DNA of 64,000 nt from Microbulbifer pacificus (GCF_002959965.1 NZ_PREV01000026.1:1278501-1342500), one strand, 5' to 3'; counted from the stretch's first letter, positions 8,710 to 18,758 are shown. Numbers and translations are program-made. The notes: generated by a model not told the origin, from the letters alone.

Positions 8710-8768
8710 ACATTAAAGCTCATCTACAGTTACCGCAACTCAACAGTCGAACAAGCCGGAGAAGAAGA

Positions 8769-10106
8769 GTGAGCGACAAGTTTGCCGGGCTGAGCCAGTC
8801 TCAACTGGATGCCCACTGGATGCCCTATACCGCCAACCGCCAGTTCAAGAAGGACCCGCGGATCATCACCGGGGCGGAAGGCTGCTATTACACCAGCGCC
8901 GATGGCCGCCGTATTTTCGATGGCCTGTCCGGCCTGTGGACCTGCGGTGCGGGCCACAACCGGGTGGAAATCGCCGATGCAGTCAGTGAGCAGTTGCGTA
9001 CCCTGGATTACTCGCCGGCTTTCCAGTTCGGTCACCCCAAGGCGTTTGAACTGGCGGAACGCATCACCCGTTTCATGCCCGAAGGCCTGAACCGGGTGTT
9101 TTTCACCGGCTCCGGTTCCGAATCCGCCGAGACCTCCCTGAAGATCGCCCGCGCCTACTGGCGCAAGAAGGGCTTTGCCTCCAAGACCAAGCTGATCGGC
9201 CGTGCCAAGGGCTATCACGGAGTAAACTTCGGCGGTATCAGTGTCGGCGGTATCGGCGCCAATCGCGCGCTCTACGGTACTGCCGTGGATGCCGACCACC
9301 TGCCGCACACGGTGCTGCCGCAGAACCGATTCTGCAAAGGCATGCCGGAGGAAGGCGCACATCTGGCAGACGAGCTGCTGGAAATGATCGCCCTGCACGA
9401 TGCCTCGAATATTGCCGCGGTCATCGTCGAGCCCATGGCCGGTTCCGCCGGGGTGCTGCCGCCACCGGTGGGTTACCTCAAGCGTCTCCGGGAAATCTGC
9501 GACCAGCACAACATCCTGCTGATCTTCGACGAGGTAATTACCGCCTTCGGCCGTATGGGTGCCGCCACCGGTGCCGAGGCCTTCGGGGTAACCCCGGATA
9601 TTCTCAATGTCGCCAAGCAGCTTACCAATGGTGCGGTACCCATGGGCGCGGTGATCGCGAAGCGGGAGATTTACGATACCTTTATGGAAAACGGCGGGCA
9701 CGAGTATCTGCTGGAGCTGCCCCACGGTTACACCTACTCTGCACACCCGGTGTCCTGTGCCGCGGCACTGGCCTCACTGGATATTCTGGAGAAGGAAAAC
9801 CTGTTTGCGCGCGCCGCGGAACTGGCAGTGGTACTGGAGGAGCGCGTGCACCAGCTGCGGGGCACGCCACTCATCAGCGACATCCGCAATTGCGGTGTGG
9901 CCGCGGGCCTCACCATCGAAGCAGCACCCGGTGAACCGCTGCTGCGCCCCTACCAGATCGCCATGAAGATGTGGGAAAAGGGCTTCTATGTGCGCTACGG
10001 TGGCGACACCATCCAGCTGGGACTGCCGTTTGTGGCCAGCCCGGAAGAAGTCGACACCCTGGTGAGCGCCCTGGGAGATACGGTAAAAGAGGTCGCCGCG
10101 GAGTAA
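8769..10106 (+). CDS. bauA: Omega-amino acid (beta-alanine)-pyruvate transaminase
   Basis: 445-residue class III PLP-dependent aminotransferase. It transfers the amino group of beta-alanine or a similar omega-amino acid to pyruvate, giving malonate semialdehyde and alanine. The PLP Lys is K283 in NVAKQLTNG, preceded by the LLIFDEVITAFGRMG Asp motif; FTGSGSESAET is the phosphate-binding Gly/Ser loop. Full-length for the family. The start is GTG at 8769 behind GGAGAAG. The following gene, 72 bases on, encodes the semialdehyde dehydrogenase that would use its product, and a divergent LysR gene precedes it. The symbol rests on gene order and family, so a broader omega-transaminase role remains possible. 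Confidence 0.85.
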   Translation: MSDKFAGLSQSQLDAHWMPYTANRQFKKDPRIITGAEGCYYTSADGRRIFDGLSGLWTCGAGHNRVEIADAVSEQLRTLDYSPAFQFGHPKAFELAERITRFMPEGLNRVFFTGSGSESAETSLKIARAYWRKKGFASKTKLIGRAKGYHGVNFGGISVGGIGANRALYGTAVDADHLPHTVLPQNRFCKGMPEEGAHLADELLEMIALHDASNIAAVIVEPMAGSAGVLPPPVGYLKRLREICDQHNILLIFDEVITAFGRMGAATGAEAFGVTPDILNVAKQLTNGAVPMGAVIAKREIYDTFMENGGHEYLLELPHGYTYSAHPVSCAAALASLDILEKENLFARAAELAVVLEERVHQLRGTPLISDIRNCGVAAGLTIEAAPGEPLLRPYQIAMKMWEKGFYVRYGGDTIQLGLPFVASPEEVDTLVSALGDTVKEVAAE

Positions 10107-10178
10107 CAACACCAAACTGCCATACCCGACCTGCACCGGGATGACACAGAAGAACATCAGACTTGAGAGAGAAAAGCC

Positions 10179-11672
10179 ATGAGCATTGTGGGCCACTTTA
10201 TCAACGGCCAGATCGTTGAAACCGCCGAACGCACCCAGGACGTATTCAACCCGGCCACGGGCGAAGTCAGCAAACAGGTGGCCATTGCGGCCAAGAGTAC
10301 GGTGGAGGACGCCATCGCCGCGGCCGAGGCCGCCTACCCGGCATGGCGCAATACACCGCCGGCCAAGCGCGCCAAGATCATGTTCAAGTTCAAGCAGCTG
10401 CTGGAAGACAACGCCGATAAAATCTGCGCACTGATCGGCGAGGAGCACGGGAAGATTTCCCACGACGCCCTGGGCGAGCTGACCCGCGGTATCGAAAATG
10501 TGGAATTCGCCTGTGGCGCGCCGCAGATGCTGAAGGGTGAACACAGCCGCAATGTTGGCCCCGGCATCGACTCCTGGAGCGAGATGCAGTCACTGGGTGT
10601 CGTTGCCGGTATCACCCCGTTCAACTTTCCCGCGATGGTGCCGCTGTGGATGTTCCCGCTCGCCATCGCCTGCGGTAACACGTTCGTATTGAAGCCCTCC
10701 GAACGCGACCCTTCCTGTGGATTGCTGCTCGCGCAGCTGCTGCAGGAAGCGGGTTTGCCGGATGGCGTACTGAACGTGGTGAATGGTGACAAGGTGGCAG
10801 TGGACACCCTGCTGACCTCTCCCACCGTGAAGGCCGTGAGCTTTGTCGGCTCGACCCCCATCGCCGAGTATGTCTACGCCACCGCCACCGCCCACGGCAA
10901 ACGCTGCCAGGCGCTGGGCGGCGCCAAAAACCACGCGATCATCATGCCGGACGCAGACATGGACAACGCCGTAGCCGCGCTGACCGGTGCCGCCTTCGGC
11001 TCCTCCGGTGAGCGCTGCATGGCGCTGTCGGTGGCCGTGTGCGTGGGTGACGAAGCCGCCGATACCTTTATCGAGAAAATGTCGGCGGCCATGGCCAACC
11101 TGAAAGTGGGCGCTTACAGCAACAGCAGTAATGACTTCGGTCCGGTCATCACCGAGGCGCACAAGAACAAGGTGAATGGCTACATCGCCAGCGCCGAACA
11201 GCAGGGCGCTGCCATCGTGGTGGACGGCCGCAACCCGAAGGTTGAAGGGTTCGAGAATGGATTCTATGTAGGCGGCACTCTGATCGACCACGTGAAACCG
11301 GGCATGACCTGTTACGAAGAAGAAATCTTCGGCCCGGTACTGCTGGTGGTGCGCGCCGAGTCCATGGAGCAGGCGATGCAGATGATCAACGATCACGAAT
11401 ACGGCAACGGCACCTGCATTTTCACCCGCGACGGCGAAGCGGCACGCTACTTCAGCGACAACATCCTCGTCGGCATGGTGGGTATCAATGTACCGCTGCC
11501 GGTACCGGTGGCCTACCACAGCTTCGGCGGCTGGAAGCGCTCCCTGTTCGGCAGCCTCGGTACCTATGGGCCGGACGGTGTGCGCTTCTACACCAACCGC
11601 AAGACCATCACCCAGCGCTGGCCCTCCAGCGGTGTGCGAGAGGGGGCACAGTTCTCCTTCCCGAGCCACTGA
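10179..11672 (+). CDS. bauC: CoA-acylating (methyl)malonate-semialdehyde dehydrogenase
   Basis: 497-residue aldehyde dehydrogenase of the MmsA/IolA type, which oxidises malonate or methylmalonate semialdehyde with NAD+ and CoA to acetyl-CoA or propionyl-CoA plus CO2. The catalytic Cys is C280 in GERCMALS, and the NAD-site motifs ITPFNFPAMVPLWMFP, SFVGSTPIAEYVY and ALGGAKNHAI are present; lack of the usual general-base Glu in the GGAKNH motif is typical of this CoA-dependent branch. Paired with the upstream transaminase it completes conversion of beta-alanine to acetyl-CoA. The family is often labelled mmsA; the neighbourhood favours the bauC role. Ends at a strong terminator. Confidence 0.87.
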   Translation: MSIVGHFINGQIVETAERTQDVFNPATGEVSKQVAIAAKSTVEDAIAAAEAAYPAWRNTPPAKRAKIMFKFKQLLEDNADKICALIGEEHGKISHDALGELTRGIENVEFACGAPQMLKGEHSRNVGPGIDSWSEMQSLGVVAGITPFNFPAMVPLWMFPLAIACGNTFVLKPSERDPSCGLLLAQLLQEAGLPDGVLNVVNGDKVAVDTLLTSPTVKAVSFVGSTPIAEYVYATATAHGKRCQALGGAKNHAIIMPDADMDNAVAALTGAAFGSSGERCMALSVAVCVGDEAADTFIEKMSAAMANLKVGAYSNSSNDFGPVITEAHKNKVNGYIASAEQQGAAIVVDGRNPKVEGFENGFYVGGTLIDHVKPGMTCYEEEIFGPVLLVVRAESMEQAMQMINDHEYGNGTCIFTRDGEAARYFSDNILVGMVGINVPLPVPVAYHSFGGWKRSLFGSLGTYGPDGVRFYTNRKTITQRWPSSGVREGAQFSFPSH

Positions 11673-11690
11673 TACCAGGGATCCCGCCCG

Positions 11691-11720
11691 AAATGCCCGC
11701 GCTCACCGCGGGCATTTTTA
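11691..11720 (+). terminator. Terminator of the transaminase-dehydrogenase operon
   Basis: 11-bp perfect stem (AAATGCCCGCG, 11691-11701, with CGCGGGCATTT, 11707-11717), 5-nt loop, then a T-rich tail. Confidence 0.88.
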
Positions 11721-11951
11721 TTTCTCCACCGATTTACCACGCGGACCAACTACCCGCGCACTCGCCAATACCCCAGCACATCAACCGGTCACCGGCTGCG
11801 CGATTCACCCCACCGCGCACCCCACATCCCACCGCCGGCGTTCTACACCGCCCACCTCCACTGACCGCCAAATACAGCACTTTCGTCGATACGAAGCATC
11901 TGCGAAAGCATTTTCGTGCGTCCATATCGCCACAAACAGGAGGAACCTCTG

Positions 11952-12836
11952 ATGCGATGGATGGCACTTTTGATCACACTGATCCAGTTCGGCTGCGCGA
12001 ACAGCGCCGCCGAGCGGCAACTGGCGGCGCTAGAAGTGGACACTTCGGTCCTGCTCACCGCCGCGCAGGCGAGCGCAACGGCCACCGACGCCAACCATGC
12101 CAATGCGCTGCTGGCCGTAAGTGCAGAAATGCGCGCGTTTGTGGACACCATTGATCCCGACCTCACCCCCAACCAACGTTTCCGGCGCATCCTGCGCACA
12201 CTGCGCATGGATCGCTTCGAGCTGGACTACGACCTGAATCACACCACCACTGCGGCAGAGGCCTTTGCCCAGCGACGCGGCAACTGCATCTCTTTCTCCG
12301 CGCTGATGGTGGCGCTGGCGCGGGAGGTAGGACTGGAAGCGCACTTCAATCTGGTGGAGGCACCGCTGGGGCGCAGCACGGTGAAAGGCGGTAACGGGCG
12401 CACACTGGTGCAAAATATCCTGCACATCAATGCAGAGGTGTCGTTCGGCTGGACTACGCGGGTGATTGAATTCAATTTCGGCTCCCATACGCGCTTCCCG
12501 CAGCGGCGGCTGAGCGACGCCACGGTGGAGACCTTTTACCTCAACAATCGCGCGCTGGAACTCTCCCGAGAACTGGCGATGGAGCAGGCCTTCGCCCTGC
12601 TGTACGAAGCGCTCATCATCGCCCCCAATTCGAGCCTGCTGTGGAACAGCCTGGGCTACCTGTACCGTCTCACCGGTGAGCTGGAACTGGCGGAAATGAG
12701 TTATACGCAGGCGCTGAATCTTGAGTCCGGCAATACTGCCGCCAAACACAACCTGCGCCGCATCTACGAACTGAAAGACCTGCGCGCACTCACTCGGGAG
12801 GGAAACACGGAGGTATCGAGCCGTCAGGGGTCCTAG
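11952..12836 (+). CDS. Exported transglutaminase-like protein with TPR repeats
   Basis: 294 residues. A short hydrophobic N-terminus ending in FGC (C15) looks like a lipoprotein or simple export signal, though the lipobox is imperfect. The core resembles bacterial transglutaminase-like domains: candidate catalytic C112 in RRGNCISFSALMVALAREVGL, followed by HINAEVSFGWTTRVIEFNF, where a His/Asp pair could complete a triad. The C-terminal 80 residues hold one to two TPR-like helix pairs (LLYEALIIAPNSSLLWNSLGYLYRLTGELELAEMSY). AGGAGGAA precedes the ATG. Such proteins are thought to be periplasmic peptidases or scaffolds, but their substrate is unknown. It stands alone. Confidence 0.8.
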   Translation: MRWMALLITLIQFGCANSAAERQLAALEVDTSVLLTAAQASATATDANHANALLAVSAEMRAFVDTIDPDLTPNQRFRRILRTLRMDRFELDYDLNHTTTAAEAFAQRRGNCISFSALMVALAREVGLEAHFNLVEAPLGRSTVKGGNGRTLVQNILHINAEVSFGWTTRVIEFNFGSHTRFPQRRLSDATVETFYLNNRALELSRELAMEQAFALLYEALIIAPNSSLLWNSLGYLYRLTGELELAEMSYTQALNLESGNTAAKHNLRRIYELKDLRALTREGNTEVSSRQGS

Positions 12837-13103
12837 CCCGCAAAAATTTTCACTCGACAATCGCGCCTCAACCAAAACAAAAAACGGTTAAAAACATTTT
12901 TGGCAGAACAAAATGTCAGCGCAATTTCCTCCGCGATAAAACGCCCCTGGAGTGGGATAAAGCGCCCTCGCCGTCAGCGGATGGCGTGATATAAGGTGCC
13001 TCGTCCCATACGGGGGTTCCCTGAGATTTTCAGCCGATAATCCGGTCGCCCGCGTTTACGAATAACCATAGAAGTGACCAATCTATTTGATCGAGGGGTT
13101 CCC

Positions 13104-15794
13104 ATGAACAGATCCGGAAAATTCGCCGTCGGCGTCCTCTGCAGTGCGGTATTGGCCGCGTGCAGCCTGGAGCCGAACCAGCTGCAGACCACTGCCGGCG
13201 CCACTAACGTGCAGGCCACACCTGCCATCGCGCGCGACAATACCCCGGGTCTGTCGGAGCAGTACGCCAAGCTGCGCAAGCAGCAGATCGCACAGGTGGA
13301 CTACAAACTGTCCGTCACCATCGCCAAAACCGGCGAGGCGTTTTCCGGCCGCGTGATCGCGGATACCCAGTTTCGCCGCAACCTGCTGCAACCACTGACC
13401 ATCGACTTCGCCGGCGGTGAGGTACAGGGCGTACAGGTGGATGGCAAGACCGTACCATTCGAGTACAACGGTCACTTCATCACCATCGCCCCCGAGCACC
13501 TGAAAGGCCGCAAGCACGCGATTGCCGTGGATTACACTCACGCGTATTCCACCAACGGTTCCGGCCTGCACCGCTTCCAGGATCCGGTGGATGGCGAGGT
13601 GTATATGTACACCGATTTCGAACCCTACGATGCCAACCGTCTGTTCCCGCACTTCGACCAGCCGAACCTGAAGGCACACTACACCCTGGACGTGACCGCG
13701 CCCAAAGACTGGAGCGTGATCTCGTCCGTGCGTGAAACGAAAGTGGAAGAAGCCGGTGAGATGAATCACTGGGTCTTCCCGCAGTCGAAGAAATTCTCTT
13801 CCTACATTTTCTCCCTGCACACCGGCCCGTTCACCGTGTGGGAAGACGATGCTGACGGCATCCCGCTGCGCCTGTTCGCACGCAAGTCCATGGCGGAATA
13901 CGTCAAGCCGCAGGACTGGTTCACCTTCACCAAGCAGTCTTTCGCCTTCTTCCAGAAGTACTTCGAGGTTGATTACCCCTTCGTGAAGTACGACCAGGTA
14001 ATCGTGCCCGACTTCAATGCCGGCGCGATGGAAAACGTGGCGGCAGTGACCTTCAATGAAGGCTACGTATCCCGCGGCGAGAAAACCCAGGCCCAGCGTA
14101 TGCGTCTGGCCAACGTGATCGCCCATGAAATGGCACATATGTGGTTCGGCGATCTGGTGACCATGAACTGGTGGGACGACCTGTGGCTGAATGAAAGTTT
14201 CGCCACTTACATGGCCAACCTGTCACTGGCCGAGAACAGCGAGTTCGACGACGCCTGGGAAAACTTCTATCTGGGCACCAAGCAATGGGCCTACGGTTCC
14301 GACCAGTTGCCCACCACCCATGCGATCCAGCTGCCGGTAAAAAACACCGATGAGGCCTTCGCCAACTTCGACGGCATTACCTACGGCAAGGGTGGCTCCA
14401 TCCTCAAGCAGCTGCCCTACTACCTGGGCAAAGAGGAATTCCGCAAGGGCGTGTCCAACTACCTGAAGGATCTGTCCTACAAAAATTCCACCCTGGATGA
14501 CTTTATGGGTCACCTGGGCAAGGCCGCCGGCAAGGATCTGGACCAGTGGCAACAGCAGTGGCTGTACAAGGCCGGTCTCAATACCATCGCCGCCAACTTC
14601 CAGTGTGAAGACGGCGTGATTGCGAGCCTGACCATCGAGCAGACCGCGCCGGAAGAGTATCCGACCCTGCGCGAACAGCGCACCCAGGTAGGCCTGTACA
14701 ACATGGCCGGTGACAAGATGGTTCTGAGCAAGGCGATTCCGGTCACCTACGCCGGTGCCTCCACTGAAGTGACCGCGGCAAAGGGTGAAGCCTGCCCGCA
14801 GATCGTCTACCCGAATGAGGGCGACTGGGCCTTTGCCAAGGTAAACCTGGACAAGGTATCTGTGGACAACATGTCCAGGCACATCAACGACTTCGACAAG
14901 CCGTTCACCCGCCTGATGCTGTGGCAGAGCCTGTTCGATAGCGTTGTCGATGCCAAGTTGCCACTGGACCAGTATGTCAGCTTTGCCCTGAGCAATGCCG
15001 GCAGCGAAAGTGACATCAATGTGATCCGCCTGGTGTCCGGCCACCTGGATACTGCTTTCGTTTACCTGAACCAGATCGCAATGGACAACGCCAAGCGCAC
15101 GCAACTGCAGCTGGCCATCGAAAACTTCGTATGGCAGCAACTGCAGCAGGCACCGGCGGGCAGCGATGCACAGAAGACCTGGTTCGGCACTTTCGCCGGC
15201 GTTGCCCACACCGACAAGGCGCTGGCCAATGCCCGCAACCTGCTGCGCGGTGAACTGACTGTCGACGGCCTGAAACTGGACCCGGACATGCGCTGGAGCC
15301 TGATTACCTTGCAGAACCAGCGTCTTTTCGGCGACTACGCGCAGGCGATCAAGTCCGAGCTGGCCAAAGACAGCTCCGACCGCTCCCAGCTGAATGCAAT
15401 CGCCGCGGAAGCCATTCGCCCGCAGCAGGAAATCAAGGCCAAGTGGCTGGAAAACCTGCTGGACAAACGCGACGACTTCAAATTGGCCCAGCTGAAGTAC
15501 GCCGCCAGCGCGCTGTTCCCCTCCGAGCAGAACGGACTGTTCGAAGCCAACGTGGAGCGCATTGTCGACGCCCTGGATGAAGTAAACGGAAGCGACGCGC
15601 CGGAGTTTATCGGCACCTATGCGCGCCTGTTCCCGATGAACTGCAGCGCCAAAGGCGTACAACAGCTGAGTGAGCTGCTCGACAGTGGCAAGGAACTAAA
15701 CCCGCTGCTGGAAAAGGCGCTGAAAAACCGCCGTCACCTCGATCAGCGCTGCCTGAACATGGCCGCCGCCATGAATGGCCACAGCGCCGGCTGA
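13104..15794 (+). CDS. M1 family aminopeptidase, lipoprotein copy
   Basis: 896-residue zinc aminopeptidase of family M1 (gluzincin). The signal peptide ends in lipobox LAAC at about residue 19, so it is probably an outer-membrane or periplasmic lipoprotein that trims N-terminal residues from imported peptides. The substrate motif GAMEN is at 307-311, zinc motif HEMAH at 341-345 and the third ligand E364 in NESF, followed by an ERAP1-like helical C-terminal domain. GAGGGG lies before the ATG. It is directly followed by a paralogue that keeps the same architecture but has a different signal peptide; the two share long identical blocks (for example around TMNWW/TMKWW), which points to tandem duplication. 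Confidence 0.93.
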   Translation: MNRSGKFAVGVLCSAVLAACSLEPNQLQTTAGATNVQATPAIARDNTPGLSEQYAKLRKQQIAQVDYKLSVTIAKTGEAFSGRVIADTQFRRNLLQPLTIDFAGGEVQGVQVDGKTVPFEYNGHFITIAPEHLKGRKHAIAVDYTHAYSTNGSGLHRFQDPVDGEVYMYTDFEPYDANRLFPHFDQPNLKAHYTLDVTAPKDWSVISSVRETKVEEAGEMNHWVFPQSKKFSSYIFSLHTGPFTVWEDDADGIPLRLFARKSMAEYVKPQDWFTFTKQSFAFFQKYFEVDYPFVKYDQVIVPDFNAGAMENVAAVTFNEGYVSRGEKTQAQRMRLANVIAHEMAHMWFGDLVTMNWWDDLWLNESFATYMANLSLAENSEFDDAWENFYLGTKQWAYGSDQLPTTHAIQLPVKNTDEAFANFDGITYGKGGSILKQLPYYLGKEEFRKGVSNYLKDLSYKNSTLDDFMGHLGKAAGKDLDQWQQQWLYKAGLNTIAANFQCEDGVIASLTIEQTAPEEYPTLREQRTQVGLYNMAGDKMVLSKAIPVTYAGASTEVTAAKGEACPQIVYPNEGDWAFAKVNLDKVSVDNMSRHINDFDKPFTRLMLWQSLFDSVVDAKLPLDQYVSFALSNAGSESDINVIRLVSGHLDTAFVYLNQIAMDNAKRTQLQLAIENFVWQQLQQAPAGSDAQKTWFGTFAGVAHTDKALANARNLLRGELTVDGLKLDPDMRWSLITLQNQRLFGDYAQAIKSELAKDSSDRSQLNAIAAEAIRPQQEIKAKWLENLLDKRDDFKLAQLKYAASALFPSEQNGLFEANVERIVDALDEVNGSDAPEFIGTYARLFPMNCSAKGVQQLSELLDSGKELNPLLEKALKNRRHLDQRCLNMAAAMNGHSAG

Positions 15795-15807
15795 GCAATC
15801 ACCCGAT

Positions 15808-15836
15808 AAAAAAGGCCCTGCGGGGCCTTTTTTATT
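15808..15836 (+). terminator. Terminator after first M1 gene
   Basis: GGCCC-TGCG-GGGCC hairpin flanked by A6 upstream and T6 downstream (15808-15833); the A/T arms extend the stem, so it may work in both directions. It separates the two M1 paralogues into different transcription units. Confidence 0.82.
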
Positions 15837-15899
15837 TGCGTATATTGAACCCACTCGAAAACATCAGTCTGCCAAATGTACATCTCTCGGGAGAGTCGT

Positions 15900-18605
15900 A
15901 TGCCCCGCCAAAACAACCATAAGATCGCTATCCGCACACTGCTGGCCGGCACCATTGCCGCGCTGCTCGCCAGTGGCGCTCTGGCCACATCTCCGGCCAC
16001 CTCCCAGGAGCAGGACCGCGGAACCAACGGAATAGTCCCGCGTGCGGCGGCCTCCTCACTCACTGCGGAGTACGCCGCCCTGCGCCGCGCGCAGATCGCC
16101 GATGTGGATTACACCATCGCGGTGACACTCGACGGCGATGCCGACGGCTTTACCGGTGTGGTCACCGCCGATACCACCCTGGCCCGCGACCTGAGACAAC
16201 CGTTGACCATCGACTTCGCCGGCGGTGAAGTAAAGTCTGTATCCACGAACGGCAAGCCGGTCAAGTTCGATTACAACGGCCACTTCATCAGCATCGCCCC
16301 GCGCAATCTGCGCAAGGGCGAGAACGAGATCGTTATCGAGTACAGTCACCCCTATTCCAGCGATGGCTCCGGCCTGCACCGCTTCAAGGACCAGGAAGAC
16401 GGCAGCGCCTACCTGTACACGCACTTTGAGCCCTACAAGGCCAACCGCTTTTTTCCGCATTTTGACCAACCGGACCTCAAGGCCCGCTACACCGTGGAAG
16501 TCACCGCGCCGGCGGACTGGCAGGTAATCACCAGTGCGCGGGAAGACAAGGTTGAGGAACTGAAAGACGGCCTCAAGCGTTGGCATTTCCCCCAAACCAA
16601 AAAATTCTCTTCGTACATTTTCCCACTGCACGCCGGCCCCTATAAGGTGTGGGAGAGCGACGCGAATGGCATTCCTCTGCGCCTGTTCGCACGCAAAACC
16701 ATGGCGGAATACGTCAAGCCGGAGGATTGGTTCAAGTTCACCCGGGAGTCCTTCGATTTTTACCAGAAGTATTTCGACATTCCCTATCCCTTCGGCAAAT
16801 ACGATCAGGTCATCGTGCCCGACTTCACCATCGGCGCCATGGAAAATGTGGCGGCGGTAACCTTCAACGAGGCGGCCTACGTCAGCCGCGGCACCAAAAC
16901 CCAGGCCCAGCGCCAGCGTCTCGCCAATGTGATTGCCCACGAAATGGCGCACATGTGGTTCGGCGATCTGGTGACCATGAAGTGGTGGAATGGACTGTGG
17001 CTGAAAGAGAGCTTCGCCACCTACATGGCTTCGCTGGCGCTGGCGGAAAACAGCGAGTTTGGGGATGTGTGGCAGAACTTCTACCTGGGTTCCAAGCGCT
17101 GGGCCTACGGTGCAGACCAGCTGCCCACCACCCACCCCATTGAAGTGACGGTACCGAATACCGACGAAGCCTTCTCCAACTTCGACGGCATTACCTACGG
17201 CAAGGGCGGCTCTGTACTGAACCAGTTGCCCTATTACCTGGGCAAGGAAGCATTCCGACAGGGCGTGAGCAACTATCTCAAGCAGTACTCCTACGGCAAT
17301 GCGGAACTCGCCGATTTTATGGGCGCACTCGGCAAGGCCGCCAACAAGGATCTGCACCAGTGGACCCAGAACTGGCTGTACAAGGCCGGCGTCAACACCA
17401 TTTCCGCCAGTTTCCAGTGCGACAAGGACCGTATTACCGCGCTCAGCATCGAACAGACCGCACCGGAACAGTACCCGGTACTCCGCTCGCAGAAGGTGCA
17501 GCTGGGTATTTACCGCATGCAGGGCAACAAGATGGCCCGTGTGGCCAAGGTACCGGCAATCTACAGCGGTGCGCGCACGGAAGTGAAAGATGCCGTCGGC
17601 ATGCCCTGCCCGCAGATCCTGAATCCCAACGACGAAGATTGGGCCTACGTAAAAACCAGCCTTGATGGCAACTCTGTGGCGGCCATAAACCGGCATATCA
17701 ACGATATCGAAAGCCCGTTCACGCGCCTGATGCTGTGGCAGAGCCTGTATGACTCGGTCACTGATGCCAAGCTCCCGCTCACAGACTGGATCGACTTCGC
17801 CATCAGCAATGCCGGCAGGGAAACCGATATCAATGTCATCCGCCTGATTGCGGGCCACCTCGAAAGCGCGCGCGCCTATCTGTTCCGCCTGGACATTTCA
17901 CAAACCCTGCGCAAGGAAAAACTGCAGGCCATCGAGGACTTTGCCTGGAAACAGCTGAACGCGGCGCCGGCTAAAAGCGACGCGCAGAAAACCTGGTTCC
18001 AGACCTGGTCCGATCTCGCCCAGAGCAAGACCGCACTCAAACGCGCCGAGCGATTGCTCGACAAGAAACTGAACATCAAAGGTCTGGAGATCGACAAGGA
18101 CCGCAGCTGGCCGCTGATCGCGCTGCTGAACCGCAATCTGTTCGGCGACTATGAAGAGCGCATCAACCGGCAGCTGGAAAACGACAGCAGCGACCGCGCA
18201 CAACTCGCCGCCATCAGTGCCCGCGCCGGCCGTCCGACCCTTGAGGCAAAAAACCTGTGGCTCAACAACATCCTCGACAAGCGCGAGGACTTGAAACTGA
18301 GCCAGATCCGCGCCGCCGCCGGCAGCCTGTTCCCCGCCGAGCAACTGGACCTCTACCGCAAACTCTCCCCGCGCCTGTTTGCCGCAGTGCCACAGGTCAG
18401 CAACACCGGCGACACCCTGTACAACAAGGCTTACGCCATGCTGTTCCCGGTGGTGTGCTCGAAGGAAGATGCAAAGGCCTACAGCAGCATCCTGGCCGAA
18501 CATCCGGAACTGATGCCCGCTCTCGGCCGTGTACTGAAAGACCGCCGGCAGCAGAGTGAATGGTGCGAGGCAATGAACACCCTGCAGCACCAGGCGAATA
18601 ACTGA
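15900..18605 (+). CDS. M1 family aminopeptidase, secreted paralogue
   Basis: 901-residue M1 zinc aminopeptidase. GAMEN is at 312-316, HEMAH at 347-351 and the third zinc ligand E370 in KESF. The N-terminus (RTLLAGTIAALLASGALATSPA) is a cleavable Sec signal without a lipobox Cys, so this copy is likely soluble in the periplasm or secreted, unlike its lipoprotein neighbour. The start is the ATG at 15900 behind GGGAGA; an earlier ATG at 15876 has no ribosome-binding site. Differences near the zinc site (an extra residue in NEAAYVSRG, WNGLWLKE against WDDLWLNE) suggest that specificity may have shifted after duplication. Confidence 0.93.
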   Translation: MPRQNNHKIAIRTLLAGTIAALLASGALATSPATSQEQDRGTNGIVPRAAASSLTAEYAALRRAQIADVDYTIAVTLDGDADGFTGVVTADTTLARDLRQPLTIDFAGGEVKSVSTNGKPVKFDYNGHFISIAPRNLRKGENEIVIEYSHPYSSDGSGLHRFKDQEDGSAYLYTHFEPYKANRFFPHFDQPDLKARYTVEVTAPADWQVITSAREDKVEELKDGLKRWHFPQTKKFSSYIFPLHAGPYKVWESDANGIPLRLFARKTMAEYVKPEDWFKFTRESFDFYQKYFDIPYPFGKYDQVIVPDFTIGAMENVAAVTFNEAAYVSRGTKTQAQRQRLANVIAHEMAHMWFGDLVTMKWWNGLWLKESFATYMASLALAENSEFGDVWQNFYLGSKRWAYGADQLPTTHPIEVTVPNTDEAFSNFDGITYGKGGSVLNQLPYYLGKEAFRQGVSNYLKQYSYGNAELADFMGALGKAANKDLHQWTQNWLYKAGVNTISASFQCDKDRITALSIEQTAPEQYPVLRSQKVQLGIYRMQGNKMARVAKVPAIYSGARTEVKDAVGMPCPQILNPNDEDWAYVKTSLDGNSVAAINRHINDIESPFTRLMLWQSLYDSVTDAKLPLTDWIDFAISNAGRETDINVIRLIAGHLESARAYLFRLDISQTLRKEKLQAIEDFAWKQLNAAPAKSDAQKTWFQTWSDLAQSKTALKRAERLLDKKLNIKGLEIDKDRSWPLIALLNRNLFGDYEERINRQLENDSSDRAQLAAISARAGRPTLEAKNLWLNNILDKREDLKLSQIRAAAGSLFPAEQLDLYRKLSPRLFAAVPQVSNTGDTLYNKAYAMLFPVVCSKEDAKAYSSILAEHPELMPALGRVLKDRRQQSEWCEAMNTLQHQANN

Positions 18606-18617
18606 ACCACTGACAAC

Positions 18618-18649
18618 AAAAGCCCCTGCCATTCAGGGGCTTTTTTTTT
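18618..18649 (+). terminator. Terminator after second M1 gene
   Basis: AAGCCCCTG / CAGGGGCTT stem with 5-nt loop CCATT and a run of nine or more T. Confidence 0.88.
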
Positions 18650-18758
18650 GTGTGCGGCCAGGCAGCACGGTGAACTATGGGATTATCGTGGCCTGTGGCA
18701 TGATCCCGCTCCCAACTTCAGGGCTCCACCGCGGGCCCTCAACACAAGGAGAAGGTTT

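Noticed and set aside
14223..15662. 479-codon minus-strand frame across the first M1 gene
   Set aside because: Antisense to a strongly supported gene; the same type of shadow occurs at the paralogue.
16056..17858. 600-codon minus-strand frame across the second M1 gene
   Set aside because: Shadow of a well-supported M1 gene; repeats of Val/Gly/Arg typical of antisense translation.
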